Notes: generated by a model from the letters alone, not told the origin. A stretch of DNA of 30,598 bases from Ruminococcus sp. 210702-SL.1.03 (GCF_020559915.1 NZ_JAJCLZ010000025.1:1-30598); one strand, 5' to 3'; positions 1 through 7,409 are shown, counted from the first letter of the stretch. Made by a program: numbers and translations.

Positions 1-55
1 AACCTATGACCCTCTGCTTGTAAGGCAGATGCTCTCCCAGCTGAGCTAAGCTTCC
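1..55 (-). tRNA. tRNA-Val (anticodon UAC), 5' part only, cut by window edge
   Basis: Read on the minus strand, this is the 5' acceptor strand, D-arm (TAGCTCAGCTGGGAGAGC), anticodon arm with TAC at the centre (CTGCCTTACAAGCAG) and variable region of an elongator tRNA-Val. The T-arm and 3' acceptor strand lie outside the window. The same 55 bases occur in the opposite orientation at 30544-30598. A consensus promoter lies directly upstream on the minus strand. Confidence 0.93.
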
Positions 56-98
56 ATATTTCTTAGGTTTTCGTTGCTTGTGTTTCACAACATGATAT

Positions 99-127
99 AT
101 TATACACTAAGATCCCGCATATGTCAA
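99..127 (-). promoter_or_regulatory. Promoter of the minus-strand tRNA-Val
   Basis: Minus-strand TTGACA at 127-122, a 17-bp spacer and TATAAT at 104-99, about 45 bp before the tRNA. The -10 region and its flanks (TTAGTGTATAATATA) are shared with the promoter of the other tRNA-Val copy at the right end of the window. Confidence 0.85.
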
Positions 128-233
128 CACTTTTTTGCAAAAAAAATTCACTTTGTATACTTGCACAATGAAATTTGCGTTATCAACAATGCAAATTGTG
201 CTATTTTTATAAATACGCGCGCGGATTACTCTA

Positions 234-262
234 TTGACATTTTTTCTTTTATAATGTATAAT
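234..262 (+). promoter_or_regulatory. Promoter of the Gln/Asn/Tyr-rich membrane protein gene
   Basis: TTGACA at 234-239, 17-bp spacer, TATAAT at 257-262: a perfect consensus. The start codon at 295 follows, with AGGAGG at 281-286. The AT-rich stretch 128-233 upstream contains an imperfect inverted repeat (GCACAAT near 154 and ATTGTGC near 195) and no gene. Confidence 0.85.
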
Positions 263-294
263 AATATTACAGAAAATTATAGGAGGAAGTTTTC

Positions 295-777
295 ATGGAT
301 ATTTCAGCAATATTGGCTGACGGCAGCATAGCGTATTCATCTATACAACTTGTAAGGATATTGGTATGGATAGTTGTTGGCATAGTTATCGGCAATAAGG
401 CTAAGGCAGCGGGGCTTTCATTCGCACCGTACTTCCTGCTGACATGGCTGTTGGGACTTATCGGTCTTGCTATCTCGCTTATTCTGATAAACAATAAGAA
501 GAATTCTTACAACCCGTACAACCGGTTCAGCCAGTATCAAAATCCCAATCAGTATAATCAGTACCAAAATCAGTATGACCCTAATCAGAACCGGTACAAC
601 CAGTATGGTCAGGGTCAGTACAACCAGTACGGTCAGCAGGGCTATTATCAGCAGAATAACTACCGGCAGAACCCTTATCAGAACGCGCAGGCTCAGCAGT
701 TCCACACCTGCCAGCATTGCGGCAATAAGCAGAAAGAGGGCGGCTTCTGCGAGATCTGCGGCGGCAAGCTCGATTAA
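295..777 (+). CDS. Small membrane protein with Gln/Asn/Tyr-rich tract and C-terminal zinc ribbon, unknown function
   Basis: 160 aa. The start ATG follows AGGAGG with 8-nt spacing. Residues about 18-35 and 43-66 are two hydrophobic segments joined by a short basic/glycine loop. Residues about 72-137 are a low-complexity tract of repeated Tyr, Gln and Asn with Pro and Gly (units such as YNQYGQ). The C-terminus is a compact zinc ribbon with CxxC pairs C139/C142 and C152/C155. Two membrane segments plus a zinc ribbon recur in small Gram-positive membrane proteins, but I do not recognise a named family. The prion-like linker suggests a flexible or self-associating cytoplasmic arm; that is inference. 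The gene is monocistronic with its own consensus promoter, and its terminator (985-1018) is separated from the stop codon by an inserted repeat element. Confidence 0.85.
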   Translation: MDISAILADGSIAYSSIQLVRILVWIVVGIVIGNKAKAAGLSFAPYFLLTWLLGLIGLAISLILINNKKNSYNPYNRFSQYQNPNQYNQYQNQYDPNQNRYNQYGQGQYNQYGQQGYYQQNNYRQNPYQNAQAQQFHTCQHCGNKQKEGGFCEICGGKLD

Positions 778-784
778 GCTATAA

Positions 785-976
785 AGGCAACACCGCACAA
801 CTACCGCCTAGCGGCTTTGTGCACATCTTGCTTGCGTTTTTGCGAAGCCAAAACAATTTTCCGTCATATCACCCAAAACCTCCTAGCTTAACGCGAGTTA
901 AGCGTCGTCGGCTTTAGGCAATCTGACGAAAAATCTGACGACGCGATCTGCACACAATAGTTGTGCGGTATTGCCT
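785..976. mobile_element. MITE-like element, 192 bp, with 19-bp terminal inverted repeats
   Basis: Terminal inverted repeats at 785-803 (AGGCAACACCGCACAACTA) and 958-976 match at 18 of 19 positions. Inside are further hairpins: CTTAAC/GTTAAG around 887-902, and GCGTCGTC at 902-909 pairing with GACGACGC at 937-944. It has no coding capacity. No clear target-site duplication is visible; the flanks are simply A/T-rich. It sits between a stop codon and that gene's terminator. The size, repeats and lack of a gene fit a miniature inverted-repeat element mobilised in trans. A large structured regulatory RNA is the alternative. Confidence 0.6.
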
Positions 977-984
977 AAAATTTC

Positions 985-1018
985 AGCGCACGGCTTTTTA
1001 CGGTCGTGCGCTTTTTTT
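985..1018 (+). terminator. Intrinsic terminator after the zinc-ribbon membrane protein gene
   Basis: Stem AGCGCACG (985-992) / CGTGCGCT (1005-1012) with a 12-nt loop, followed by a run of T to 1018. It is the only strong terminator between the gene ending at 777 and the promoter at 1049, so it probably belonged to that gene before the MITE-like insertion. Confidence 0.85.
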
Positions 1019-1048
1019 GCAGGAAATATATTGTTCACATAACATTCC

Positions 1049-1077
1049 TTGATTTTGTGACAGTATGGTGATATAAT
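1049..1077 (+). promoter_or_regulatory. Extended -10 promoter of the unknown gene at 1113
   Basis: TTGATT at 1049-1054, 17-bp spacer, TATAAT at 1072-1077 preceded by TG at 1069-1070 (extended -10). Confidence 0.7.
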
Positions 1078-1112
1078 AAACTAAATATGTTCATGCAAAA
1101 GGGGCGGCGGGT

Positions 1113-1514
1113 ATGTCGATATTCGGTATCTTTAAAAAGAAAAAGGGCGGCAGTACTGAAACTGCGCTCGAAAAGCACGTTCGCGAGCTGAAATGCCGCA
1201 AGATAAGCCTTGTCGATACCGACTTGGACGAGCTTGCCGCCGATATGCAGCGCGACCCGCAGAGCGTCATGAAGCTCACGCCCGTCAATTATTACGCTGT
1301 GAAGAACGAGTACATTCTCGCGCTGGTGTATATGTCGGCTGATTACAGCGAAGCTTATGTGAAGTTCAAGCGGGTGGCTTATGAAAAAGTAACGGGCGAA
1401 ACGGGGCTTTTCCAACTGGATAAGCACACGCTCGCCCGCTTTCTTGCTAAGGTGGGTATTATGATAAACGTTGACGTCGATAAGGCTGATACGTCGGAAA
1501 ATTCAGCGCCTTGA
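1113..1514 (+). CDS. Hypothetical protein, 133 aa
   Basis: The protein starts with a short amphipathic/basic N-terminus (MSIFGIFKKKKGG) that could contact the membrane, followed by a mixed alpha/beta soluble sequence with several acidic stretches. I see no signal peptide, Cys motif or nucleotide-binding motif and do not recognise the family. The ATG at 1113 has a purine/G-rich stretch (GGGGCGGCGGG) just upstream; no other in-frame ATG lies between the promoter and this codon. Its last 12 bases overlap tail-to-tail with the convergent PAP2 gene. The strong extended -10 promoter and normal codon use support a real gene, but function is unknown. Confidence 0.75.
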   Translation: MSIFGIFKKKKGGSTETALEKHVRELKCRKISLVDTDLDELAADMQRDPQSVMKLTPVNYYAVKNEYILALVYMSADYSEAYVKFKRVAYEKVTGETGLFQLDKHTLARFLAKVGIMINVDVDKADTSENSAP

Positions 1515-2042
1515 GAAAAGCCTGCTTACACCTTTTACTATGGCGAAAGCCAGCAAACCTATCAGCACGCCAAAAAGCGCGCCCGCAAGCACGTCGGTAG
1601 GGTAGTGCACGCCGAAATAGTTGCGCGAAAAGCCGATAAGCGCCGCGACGATGTACGCCGCCGTGCCCAGCTTTTTATCGTACATGAAAATGGCGGTGGC
1701 CGCGGCGAAAGAGCTTGCGGTGTGCCCCGAGGGGAACGAAAAGCTGCAGGGGTGCGGTATCACGGTGTCGAGCGCGGGCTGTAAGGTGAATGGTCTTGGA
1801 CGTCGGATCAGCTTTTTTACAAGATGTTCATTCAGCAAAAGCTCGAGAAGCAGGGCGGTGAGCACCGTGCAGCCTGCGCGGCGGCGTTTTGCGAAAAAGA
1901 GCATCACGATGCCCGCGAGTATCCAAAAAACGCCCGCCTCGCCCATATAGGTGAAAGCGCCGAAAAATACGTTCAGCGCCTTGCAGTGAAGTCTTTGCAG
2001 CGCTTCCAGCAGGCTGAGGTCAAGCTGAGTTATACTGTTCAT
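1503..2042 (-). CDS. PAP2-family membrane phosphatase
   Basis: 179 aa, predominantly hydrophobic with about five membrane segments. All three PAP2 signature motifs are present: KX6RP at K76-P84, PSGH at 104-107 and SRx5HxxxD at S139-D150 (SRNYFGVHYPTD), including the catalytic histidines H107 and H146. Family members hydrolyse lipid phosphates such as undecaprenyl pyrophosphate or phosphatidic acid on the outer membrane face; the substrate cannot be told from sequence. ATG at 2042 follows GGAGGT (2056-2051) with 8-nt spacing. It is monocistronic, and its 3' end overlaps the convergent gene at 1113 by 12 bp. Confidence 0.92.
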   Translation of the reverse strand: MNSITQLDLSLLEALQRLHCKALNVFFGAFTYMGEAGVFWILAGIVMLFFAKRRRAGCTVLTALLLELLLNEHLVKKLIRRPRPFTLQPALDTVIPHPCSFSFPSGHTASSFAAATAIFMYDKKLGTAAYIVAALIGFSRNYFGVHYPTDVLAGALFGVLIGLLAFAIVKGVSRLFSRR

Positions 2043-2068
2043 AAAAGTTTACCTCCGGTGTTTGTTAT

Positions 2069-2098
2069 ATTATAACACATGCCGCGCAAATAAGTCAA
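2069..2098 (-). promoter_or_regulatory. Promoter of the PAP2 phosphatase gene
   Basis: Minus-strand TTGACT at 2098-2093, 18-bp spacer, TATAAT at 2074-2069, about 27 bp upstream of the start codon. No equally good promoter is visible for the divergent ABC transporter operon in the same 95-bp gap. Confidence 0.7.
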
Positions 2099-2137
2099 TA
2101 ATGTCAACAATAATCTTCAAAGGAGATATGTAATAAA

Positions 2138-3877
2138 ATGGTGAAATTATTTCGCTATCTGAAAAATTATAAGATAGAGAGCATTCTCGGCCCGCTCGGC
2201 AAATTCCTCGAAGCTATATTTGAGCTGATAGTGCCGATAGTTATGGCGAACATCATCGACATAGGTATCAAAAATTCCGATAAGCCGTACATCTACCGTA
2301 TGTGCGGCGTGCTGGTGATGCTCGGCGTGCTGGGTCTTGCCGCATCGCTCACAGCGCAGTATTTCGCGGCAAAAGCAGCGGTAGGCTTTGGCACTGAGCT
2401 GAGAAACGACCTTTTCCGCCACATAAACACCTTCTCGCACGCCGAGATAGATAAAATAGGAAGCTCCACTCTGGTAACGCGCATGACAGTTGACATCAAC
2501 ACCGCGCAGACGGGCGTTAATATGCTTCTGCGCCTTTTCCTGCGCGCGCCTTTTATCGTTATCGGCGCTGTTATAATGGCGCTCTCCATCTCGGTAAAGC
2601 TGACTCTCATCTTTTTAGCTTCCATACCCCTGCTCTGCGCGGTGATCTGGTACGTTATGCACCGCACTGTGCCGATGTACAAGAAGATACAGAAAAAGCT
2701 GGATAAGACGACCCTTCTCACGGGCGAAAACATCGCGGGCGTTAGAGTTATCCGCGCTTTCTCGCGTCAAAACGACGAGGAGAAGGACTTCCGAATGGAA
2801 ACCGAAGCGCTTCAGATAATGCAGGTAGGCGCGGGAAAAGTTTCCGCTGTGATGAGCCCGCTGACATACGTTATAGTCAATATCGCCACTATGCTTATCA
2901 TATGGTGCGGCGGTATCAGCGTAGACCACGGCGGCATCACTCAGGGCGAGGTCATCGCGCTTGTAAACTACATGACGCAGATACTGCTTTCGCTTATCCG
3001 CCTTGCCGAGCTGATACAGACTCTTACCAAGGCGCAGGCTTCCTCGCTGAGAATACTTGAGATATTCGATAAGTCCTCTTCGCTCACCGACGAGGGCAGC
3101 AAGCACATCACCGAAAATGCAGAAGCTCCCGCAGTAGAATTCAGAAACGTGAAGTTCAGCTATGTAAGCTCTGAGCGCGACTCGCTCGACGATATAAACT
3201 TCACTGCGGCGCGCGGCGAAACTATCGGCGTTATCGGCGGTACAGGCTGCGGAAAATCTACGCTTGTGAACCTTATTCCCCGCTTTTACGACGTTACGGG
3301 CGGCGAGGTGCTCGCGGGCGGCGTGAACGTAAAAGATTATCCTTTTGAGCAGCTGCGCGCTATGGTGGGCATAGTTCCGCAGAAGGCTGTGCTTTTCAAA
3401 GGCACTATCCGCGAGAATATGCAGTGGCGCGATAAAAACGCTGCCGATGAAGAGATAATGAAAGCCCTCGATATAGCGCAGGCTCTCGACTTCGTTTCGC
3501 AAAAGCCGAAGGGGCTCGATTACGAGCTTGAACAGGGCGGCAGAAACCTTTCAGGCGGTCAGAAACAGCGCCTTACGATAGCCCGCGCGCTGGTAGGCAA
3601 TCCAGAGATACTCATTCTCGACGACAGCGCCTCCGCTCTCGACCTCGCTACCGACGCGGCGCTGAGAAAAGCCATCGCGCAAAAGACCGAGGGCATGACG
3701 GTGTTCATAGTTTCGCAGCGCGTATCTTCCATACGCAACGCGGATAAGATAATAGTGCTAGACGACGGCAGAATGGCAGGCATCGGCACGCACGAAGAGC
3801 TTTTTGACAACTGCGAAGTTTACAAGGAGATCTGTATGTCGCAGCTTACAGCAGAGGAGGCGAAGAAAAATGGCTAA
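2138..3877 (+). CDS. ABC exporter subunit with degenerate ATPase site (heterodimer partner A)
   Basis: 579 aa: N-terminal six-helix exporter membrane domain (about 1-310) fused to a nucleotide-binding domain. Walker A GGTGCGKST lies at 367-375 and a canonical LSGGQ signature is present. The residue after the Walker B aspartate D495 is Asp (D496) where the catalytic Glu is expected, and the H-loop histidine is Gln (Q527, in SQR). This is the pattern of the degenerate-site half of heterodimeric exporters such as TM287/288 and BmrCD. The downstream gene overlaps by 8 bp and carries the complementary features, so the two surely form one transporter. The substrate is unknown; family members export drugs, peptides or lipids. 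AGGAG lies at 2121-2125, with somewhat long spacing to the ATG. Confidence 0.95.
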   Translation: MVKLFRYLKNYKIESILGPLGKFLEAIFELIVPIVMANIIDIGIKNSDKPYIYRMCGVLVMLGVLGLAASLTAQYFAAKAAVGFGTELRNDLFRHINTFSHAEIDKIGSSTLVTRMTVDINTAQTGVNMLLRLFLRAPFIVIGAVIMALSISVKLTLIFLASIPLLCAVIWYVMHRTVPMYKKIQKKLDKTTLLTGENIAGVRVIRAFSRQNDEEKDFRMETEALQIMQVGAGKVSAVMSPLTYVIVNIATMLIIWCGGISVDHGGITQGEVIALVNYMTQILLSLIRLAELIQTLTKAQASSLRILEIFDKSSSLTDEGSKHITENAEAPAVEFRNVKFSYVSSERDSLDDINFTAARGETIGVIGGTGCGKSTLVNLIPRFYDVTGGEVLAGGVNVKDYPFEQLRAMVGIVPQKAVLFKGTIRENMQWRDKNAADEEIMKALDIAQALDFVSQKPKGLDYELEQGGRNLSGGQKQRLTIARALVGNPEILILDDSASALDLATDAALRKAIAQKTEGMTVFIVSQRVSSIRNADKIIVLDDGRMAGIGTHEELFDNCEVYKEICMSQLTAEEAKKNG

Positions 3878-5630
3878 GTTACCCGTAAAGCAGCAGGGCA
3901 GCGCTTCGGCGGTAAAGCCGCTTCTCCGCTATCTTAAACCATACAGAAAAGAGCTTACAGCGGCGCTGGTGCTCGCAGTCATAAACGTAGCGGCTACCCT
4001 TTACGCGCCTATACTAACGGGTCATGCGGTAGACCTTATAATCGCCCCCGGCAAGGTAGATTTCGCAGGGCTGAAACCGCTGCTGGTGAAATTCGCGGTC
4101 ACTATCGTTATAGTAGCGCTCTCACAGTACGCAATGACGCTCTGCACCAACAAAACAGCTTTCTCGGCGGTAAAAGACCTGCGAAACGACGCTTTCGCGA
4201 ACCTGAACCGTCTGCCGCTGAGATACATCGACTCTCACCCCAAAGGCGATATAATCAGCCGACTTATCTCAGACATCGAGCAGATCTCAGACGGCTTGAT
4301 AATGGGCTTCGCTCAGCTTTTCACGGGCGTTGTTACAATTGTCGGCACGCTGGGCTTTATGCTCTCGATAAACGTGAAGATAACCCTTATAGTGGTAGTG
4401 CTCACGCCGATCTCGCTTTTCGCGGCGCGCTACATCGCTAACAATACTTTTAAATTTTTCAAACAGCAGTCGCAGGTGCGCGGCGAGCTGACGGCGTTCG
4501 TTGAGGAAATGACGGGCAACCAGAAAACGGTGAAAGCTTTCGCCCACGAGGACGAGGCTGAGGAAGGCTTCGGCGAAGTAAATCAGCGCCTGAGCGACGT
4601 AAGCGTAAGCGCGATATTCTTCTCATCTATGACCAACCCCGTTACCCGCTTTATAAACGGTCTTGTATACGCGGCGGTAGGCATAGTCGGCGCTATATCC
4701 GTTATCGGCGGACATTTTTCGGTAGGTATGCTCTCCTGCTTCCTCACCTACGCTAACCAGTACACCAAACCTTTCAACGAGATCTCGGGCGTTATCACCG
4801 AGCTTCAGGGCGCGCTCGCTTGTGCAAAGCGCGTATTCGAGCTTATCGACGAGCCGCAGGAGATACCCGACGCGGAGGACGCTCATGTGCTTACCGAGGT
4901 GGACGGCACTATGCACGCAGAAAACGTGTACTTCTCTTACGACCCGAAAGTTCCGCTCATTGAGGAATTTAACCTTGACGTAAAGCCCGGTCAGCGCATC
5001 GCGATAGTCGGCCCTACGGGCTGCGGCAAGACTACCTTTATAAATCTGCTCATGCGCTTTTACGATGCGGACAAGGGCAGCATTTCGGTAAGCGGTCTGC
5101 CGATAAAGAGCTGCACGCGCGACTCGCTGCGCTCGGTATACGGCATGGTATTGCAGGACACTTGGCTGAAAACAGGCACTATACGCGAAAACATCAGCTA
5201 CGCCCGCCCCGACGCGGAGTTCAAGGACGTGGAAGCGGCAGCGAAAGCGGCTTACTGCGACGGCTTTATCCGCAGACTTGAAAACGGCTACGACACCGTG
5301 ATAACTGAGGACGGCGGAACGCTTTCGGCAGGTCAAAAACAGCTTCTTTGCATTGCGCGCGTAATGCTCGCACTGCCGCCGATGCTGATACTCGACGAGG
5401 CGACCTCCTCGATAGATACCCGTACCGAGATACTCATTCAGAAAACTTTCAACAAGATGATGGAGGGCAGAACGAGCTTCATAATCGCTCACCGCTTATC
5501 CACGATAAAGGAAGCCGACTGTATTCTGGTAATGAATGCGGGCCATATAGTAGAGCAGGGAACTCACGGCGAACTTATGGCGAAAGAAGGCTTTTATGCT
5601 AAGCTTTACAATTCGCAGTTTGAGAGCTGA
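3870..5630 (+). CDS. ABC exporter subunit with consensus Walker motifs (heterodimer partner B)
   Basis: 586 aa: exporter membrane domain (about 1-320) plus nucleotide-binding domain. Walker A GPTGCGKTT is at 381-389, Walker B DE with catalytic E510, and H-loop H541 (AHR) is intact. The signature is LSAGQ (485-489) instead of LSGGQ, so paired with the upstream subunit one composite site has intact Walker B and LSGGQ, and the other has Asp/Gln substitutions plus LSAGQ. The start is ATG 3870, preceded by GAGGAGG at 3854-3860. It lies 8 bp inside the upstream gene, which implies translational coupling. An in-frame upstream start at 3804 would lie deep inside the preceding gene and lacks a binding site. 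Confidence 0.95.
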   Translation: MAKLPVKQQGSASAVKPLLRYLKPYRKELTAALVLAVINVAATLYAPILTGHAVDLIIAPGKVDFAGLKPLLVKFAVTIVIVALSQYAMTLCTNKTAFSAVKDLRNDAFANLNRLPLRYIDSHPKGDIISRLISDIEQISDGLIMGFAQLFTGVVTIVGTLGFMLSINVKITLIVVVLTPISLFAARYIANNTFKFFKQQSQVRGELTAFVEEMTGNQKTVKAFAHEDEAEEGFGEVNQRLSDVSVSAIFFSSMTNPVTRFINGLVYAAVGIVGAISVIGGHFSVGMLSCFLTYANQYTKPFNEISGVITELQGALACAKRVFELIDEPQEIPDAEDAHVLTEVDGTMHAENVYFSYDPKVPLIEEFNLDVKPGQRIAIVGPTGCGKTTFINLLMRFYDADKGSISVSGLPIKSCTRDSLRSVYGMVLQDTWLKTGTIRENISYARPDAEFKDVEAAAKAAYCDGFIRRLENGYDTVITEDGGTLSAGQKQLLCIARVMLALPPMLILDEATSSIDTRTEILIQKTFNKMMEGRTSFIIAHRLSTIKEADCILVMNAGHIVEQGTHGELMAKEGFYAKLYNSQFES

Positions 5631-5661
5631 GAAAAAATTTGCGGCGAATTATAAAAAAGTG

Positions 5662-5690
5662 TTGAAATTTGTTTTGAAGTGTGCTATAAT
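5662..5690 (+). promoter_or_regulatory. Extended -10 promoter upstream of the SipW-like gene
   Basis: TTGAAA at 5662-5667, 17-bp spacer, TATAAT at 5685-5690 preceded by TGC (5682-5684). The leader to the ATG at 5766 contains a small hairpin (CGCATA/TATGCG around 5709-5728). Confidence 0.85.
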
Positions 5691-5765
5691 AGACTTGTGT
5701 ATATGGTGCGCATATGGAAAGTATGCGTATCAGAGATAAAATTTTGGAAGGAATGGTAAAGAAAG

Positions 5766-7001
5766 ATGAGCAGATCACAGACAAAGCAGAAAAAATCTTC
5801 GGCTGCTAAAAATGTTGCGATATTTTTTATCGTTTTCATAATACTGGAAGGCTTGATAGTTTTCGGACTTTCAAAGCTCTTTAAAAACGAGGATTCGGTA
5901 GTTACTATCGGCGGATACAGCTTCTACCTGATGGACAGCGACAACATGGCGCCAGACTCGCCGAAAAATTCGCTCGTTATCGCGGCGGAGGGCGTGCCCT
6001 CACCCGATAAGACGGGTTACGCAGTGCTTTGCAAAAACGTAGGAGGCGAAGGCACTACCGTGGGCTGGCTGCTGGACGTAAGCTCTAAGGGCGATACGGT
6101 AGACGGCGTAGTTTACACAGTTTACCAGAACAGCGCCCCCGATAAGCATTACGACCTCAAGAGCGATGATATTATCGGCATAGCTACCAGCTATTACATG
6201 ACCGCGGGCAAGATAATCTCCTTCGTGGCAACGCCTTTCGGCATGGCTATCTGCATAGCCGCTCCGCTGGTGCTGCTCGTAGTTATCGAGCTGATAATGG
6301 CTATCGCACGCCGCTCTAACGACGATGATTATGATGACGACGATGAGGATTACGATGACGAAGGCGATGAGAACGTTACCCTAGACGATTTCCTCTACGG
6401 CGGTGAAAACGACGAAGTTTACACATCTGAAAAGCCTAAGGATACATATCAGGAAGAGTTTGAGGATAAGTACGCTTCCATGATGCGCAAAACTGAGCGT
6501 CCCGCTCCCGTTTACGAAGAGCCTGAGCAGCCTGTGGAAGAGCCTGTTTATGAAGAGCCGGCACAGCCCGTTCAGCCTGTACAGACCGAAGAGCCCGCTC
6601 CCGCGCCTGTTCAGCAGGAAGCCCCCGCAGAAGAGCCTGCCGTGGAAGCTAAGCCCGAGATCGACCCCACTTATTACGAGCGCGCATCTAAGATGATCGA
6701 CGAGGCAGTTACCACTAAGGAAGAGCCGCAGGAAGCTCCCGCAGAAGAGCCTGCACCCGCGCCCGCTCCTGAAAAGAAGCCCGAGCCTGCACGCAGACCT
6801 CGCCCCGCAAACGGTCAGCCGCCGAGAAAGAGACCTCCTCAGCACGGCGCACGTCCCGCAGGCGCACGCAGACCCGCACAGCACAGACCCGCGAACCGTC
6901 CCGCCGCACCTCGTCAGGACGCAAATGCAGCTCTCGCACAGCTTATGAAGATGATGGAAGAAGAGCAGAACAAGCTGAAAGACCAGAACAAGGATAAGTA
7001 A
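5766..7001 (+). CDS. Membrane protein resembling a catalytically dead SipW-type signal peptidase, with long disordered tail
   Basis: 411 aa. TM1 spans about 17-38. An extracellular domain of about 110 aa follows whose order of motifs matches SipW-type S26 peptidases: GYSFYLMDSDNM aligns with the family's GYxxxxVLSGSM, and NSLVI with GSLVx. A second TM (about 150-178) sits where SipW has its C-terminal membrane helix. The nucleophile position is Asn60 instead of Ser, and the usual THR histidine motif is replaced (GWLLDV), so peptidase activity is unlikely. The cytoplasmic tail has an Asp-rich stretch (about 182-206), Pro/Glu/Ala repeats (EEPAPAP type), a Pro/Arg-rich basic region and a final charged helix. 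The assignment rests on motif alignment from memory. It has its own promoter and is followed by a terminator at 7069-7099. Confidence 0.6.
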   Translation: MSRSQTKQKKSSAAKNVAIFFIVFIILEGLIVFGLSKLFKNEDSVVTIGGYSFYLMDSDNMAPDSPKNSLVIAAEGVPSPDKTGYAVLCKNVGGEGTTVGWLLDVSSKGDTVDGVVYTVYQNSAPDKHYDLKSDDIIGIATSYYMTAGKIISFVATPFGMAICIAAPLVLLVVIELIMAIARRSNDDDYDDDDEDYDDEGDENVTLDDFLYGGENDEVYTSEKPKDTYQEEFEDKYASMMRKTERPAPVYEEPEQPVEEPVYEEPAQPVQPVQTEEPAPAPVQQEAPAEEPAVEAKPEIDPTYYERASKMIDEAVTTKEEPQEAPAEEPAPAPAPEKKPEPARRPRPANGQPPRKRPPQHGARPAGARRPAQHRPANRPAAPRQDANAALAQLMKMMEEEQNKLKDQNKDK

Positions 7002-7039
7002 GCTTGTACGCAAAATTTACATTGCGTTCATAAATGTGC

Positions 7040-7068
7040 TTGACAAGGGCAATTTAATATGCTATAAT
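7040..7068 (+). promoter_or_regulatory. Promoter of the rpmG-secE-nusG-rplK-rplA operon
   Basis: Perfect TTGACA at 7040-7045, 17-bp spacer, TATAAT at 7063-7068 with extended -10 TGC. The predicted start at about 7075 lies inside the left arm of the terminator hairpin that begins at 7069. The leader to the first ATG is about 165 nt, with possible long-range pairing AAAAGCC (7150-7156) / GGCTTTT (7193-7199). Confidence 0.9.
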
Positions 7069-7099
7069 AAATATACCTCTTTATGAGGTATATTTTTTT
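7069..7099 (+). terminator. Intrinsic terminator overlapping the next promoter
   Basis: An 11-bp stem AAATATACCTC (7069-7079) / GAGGTATATTT (7085-7095) with a 5-nt loop, followed by T to 7099. It would stop transcripts from the SipW-like gene. RNA started at about 7075 by the overlapping promoter lacks over half of the left arm and should escape. Confidence 0.8.
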
Positions 7100-7239
7100 G
7101 CGCTCTTTTGCGTGAAAATCATAAGTTACCTCAGGGCTTTTTAATAGCGAAAAGCCTGCGCATAATGCGTATGAGGGAGGCAGACCGCACCCGGCTTTTG
7201 TTCTCGGCGGGGTGTAAATTTCGTCAGGAGGTGCCGAAC

Positions 7240-7389
7240 ATGAGAGTTAAGATCACCCTCGCGTGCACAGAGTGCAAGCAGAGAAACTACAACACTAAGA
7301 AGAACAAGAAGAATGACCCTGACAGACTTGAAATGAACAAATACTGCAAGTTCTGCAAGAAGCATACTCTTCACAAAGAGACCAAGTAA
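7240..7389 (+). CDS. rpmG: 50S ribosomal protein L33
   Basis: 49 aa, the usual length. The two Cys pairs of the zinc-binding L33 type are present (CTEC and CKFC), with the family sequence starting [15 protein letters not shown] 7240 follows AGGAGGT at 7226-7232 with 7-nt spacing; in-frame codons further upstream lie in the structured leader and are not starts. First gene of the operon with secE, nusG, rplK and rplA, a common Firmicute arrangement. Confidence 0.97.
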   Translation: MRVKITLACTECKQRNYNTKKNKKNDPDRLEMNKYCKFCKKHTLHKETK

Positions 7390-7409
7390 TTGGAAAGGGG
7401 CTTTTGTTA

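Noticed and set aside
500..700. CRISPR-like or tandem DNA repeat
   Set aside because: The repetition is at the amino-acid level (Tyr/Gln/Asn units) with variable codons and unit length, not direct repeats with spacers.
3804..3869. In-frame N-terminal extension of the second ABC subunit
   Set aside because: It lies inside the upstream gene, has basic low-quality sequence and no binding site; GAGGAGG before ATG 3870 fixes the start.
7108..7239. N-terminal extension of L33
   Set aside because: L33 is 49 aa with AGGAGGT directly upstream of ATG 7240; the extension is in the leader.
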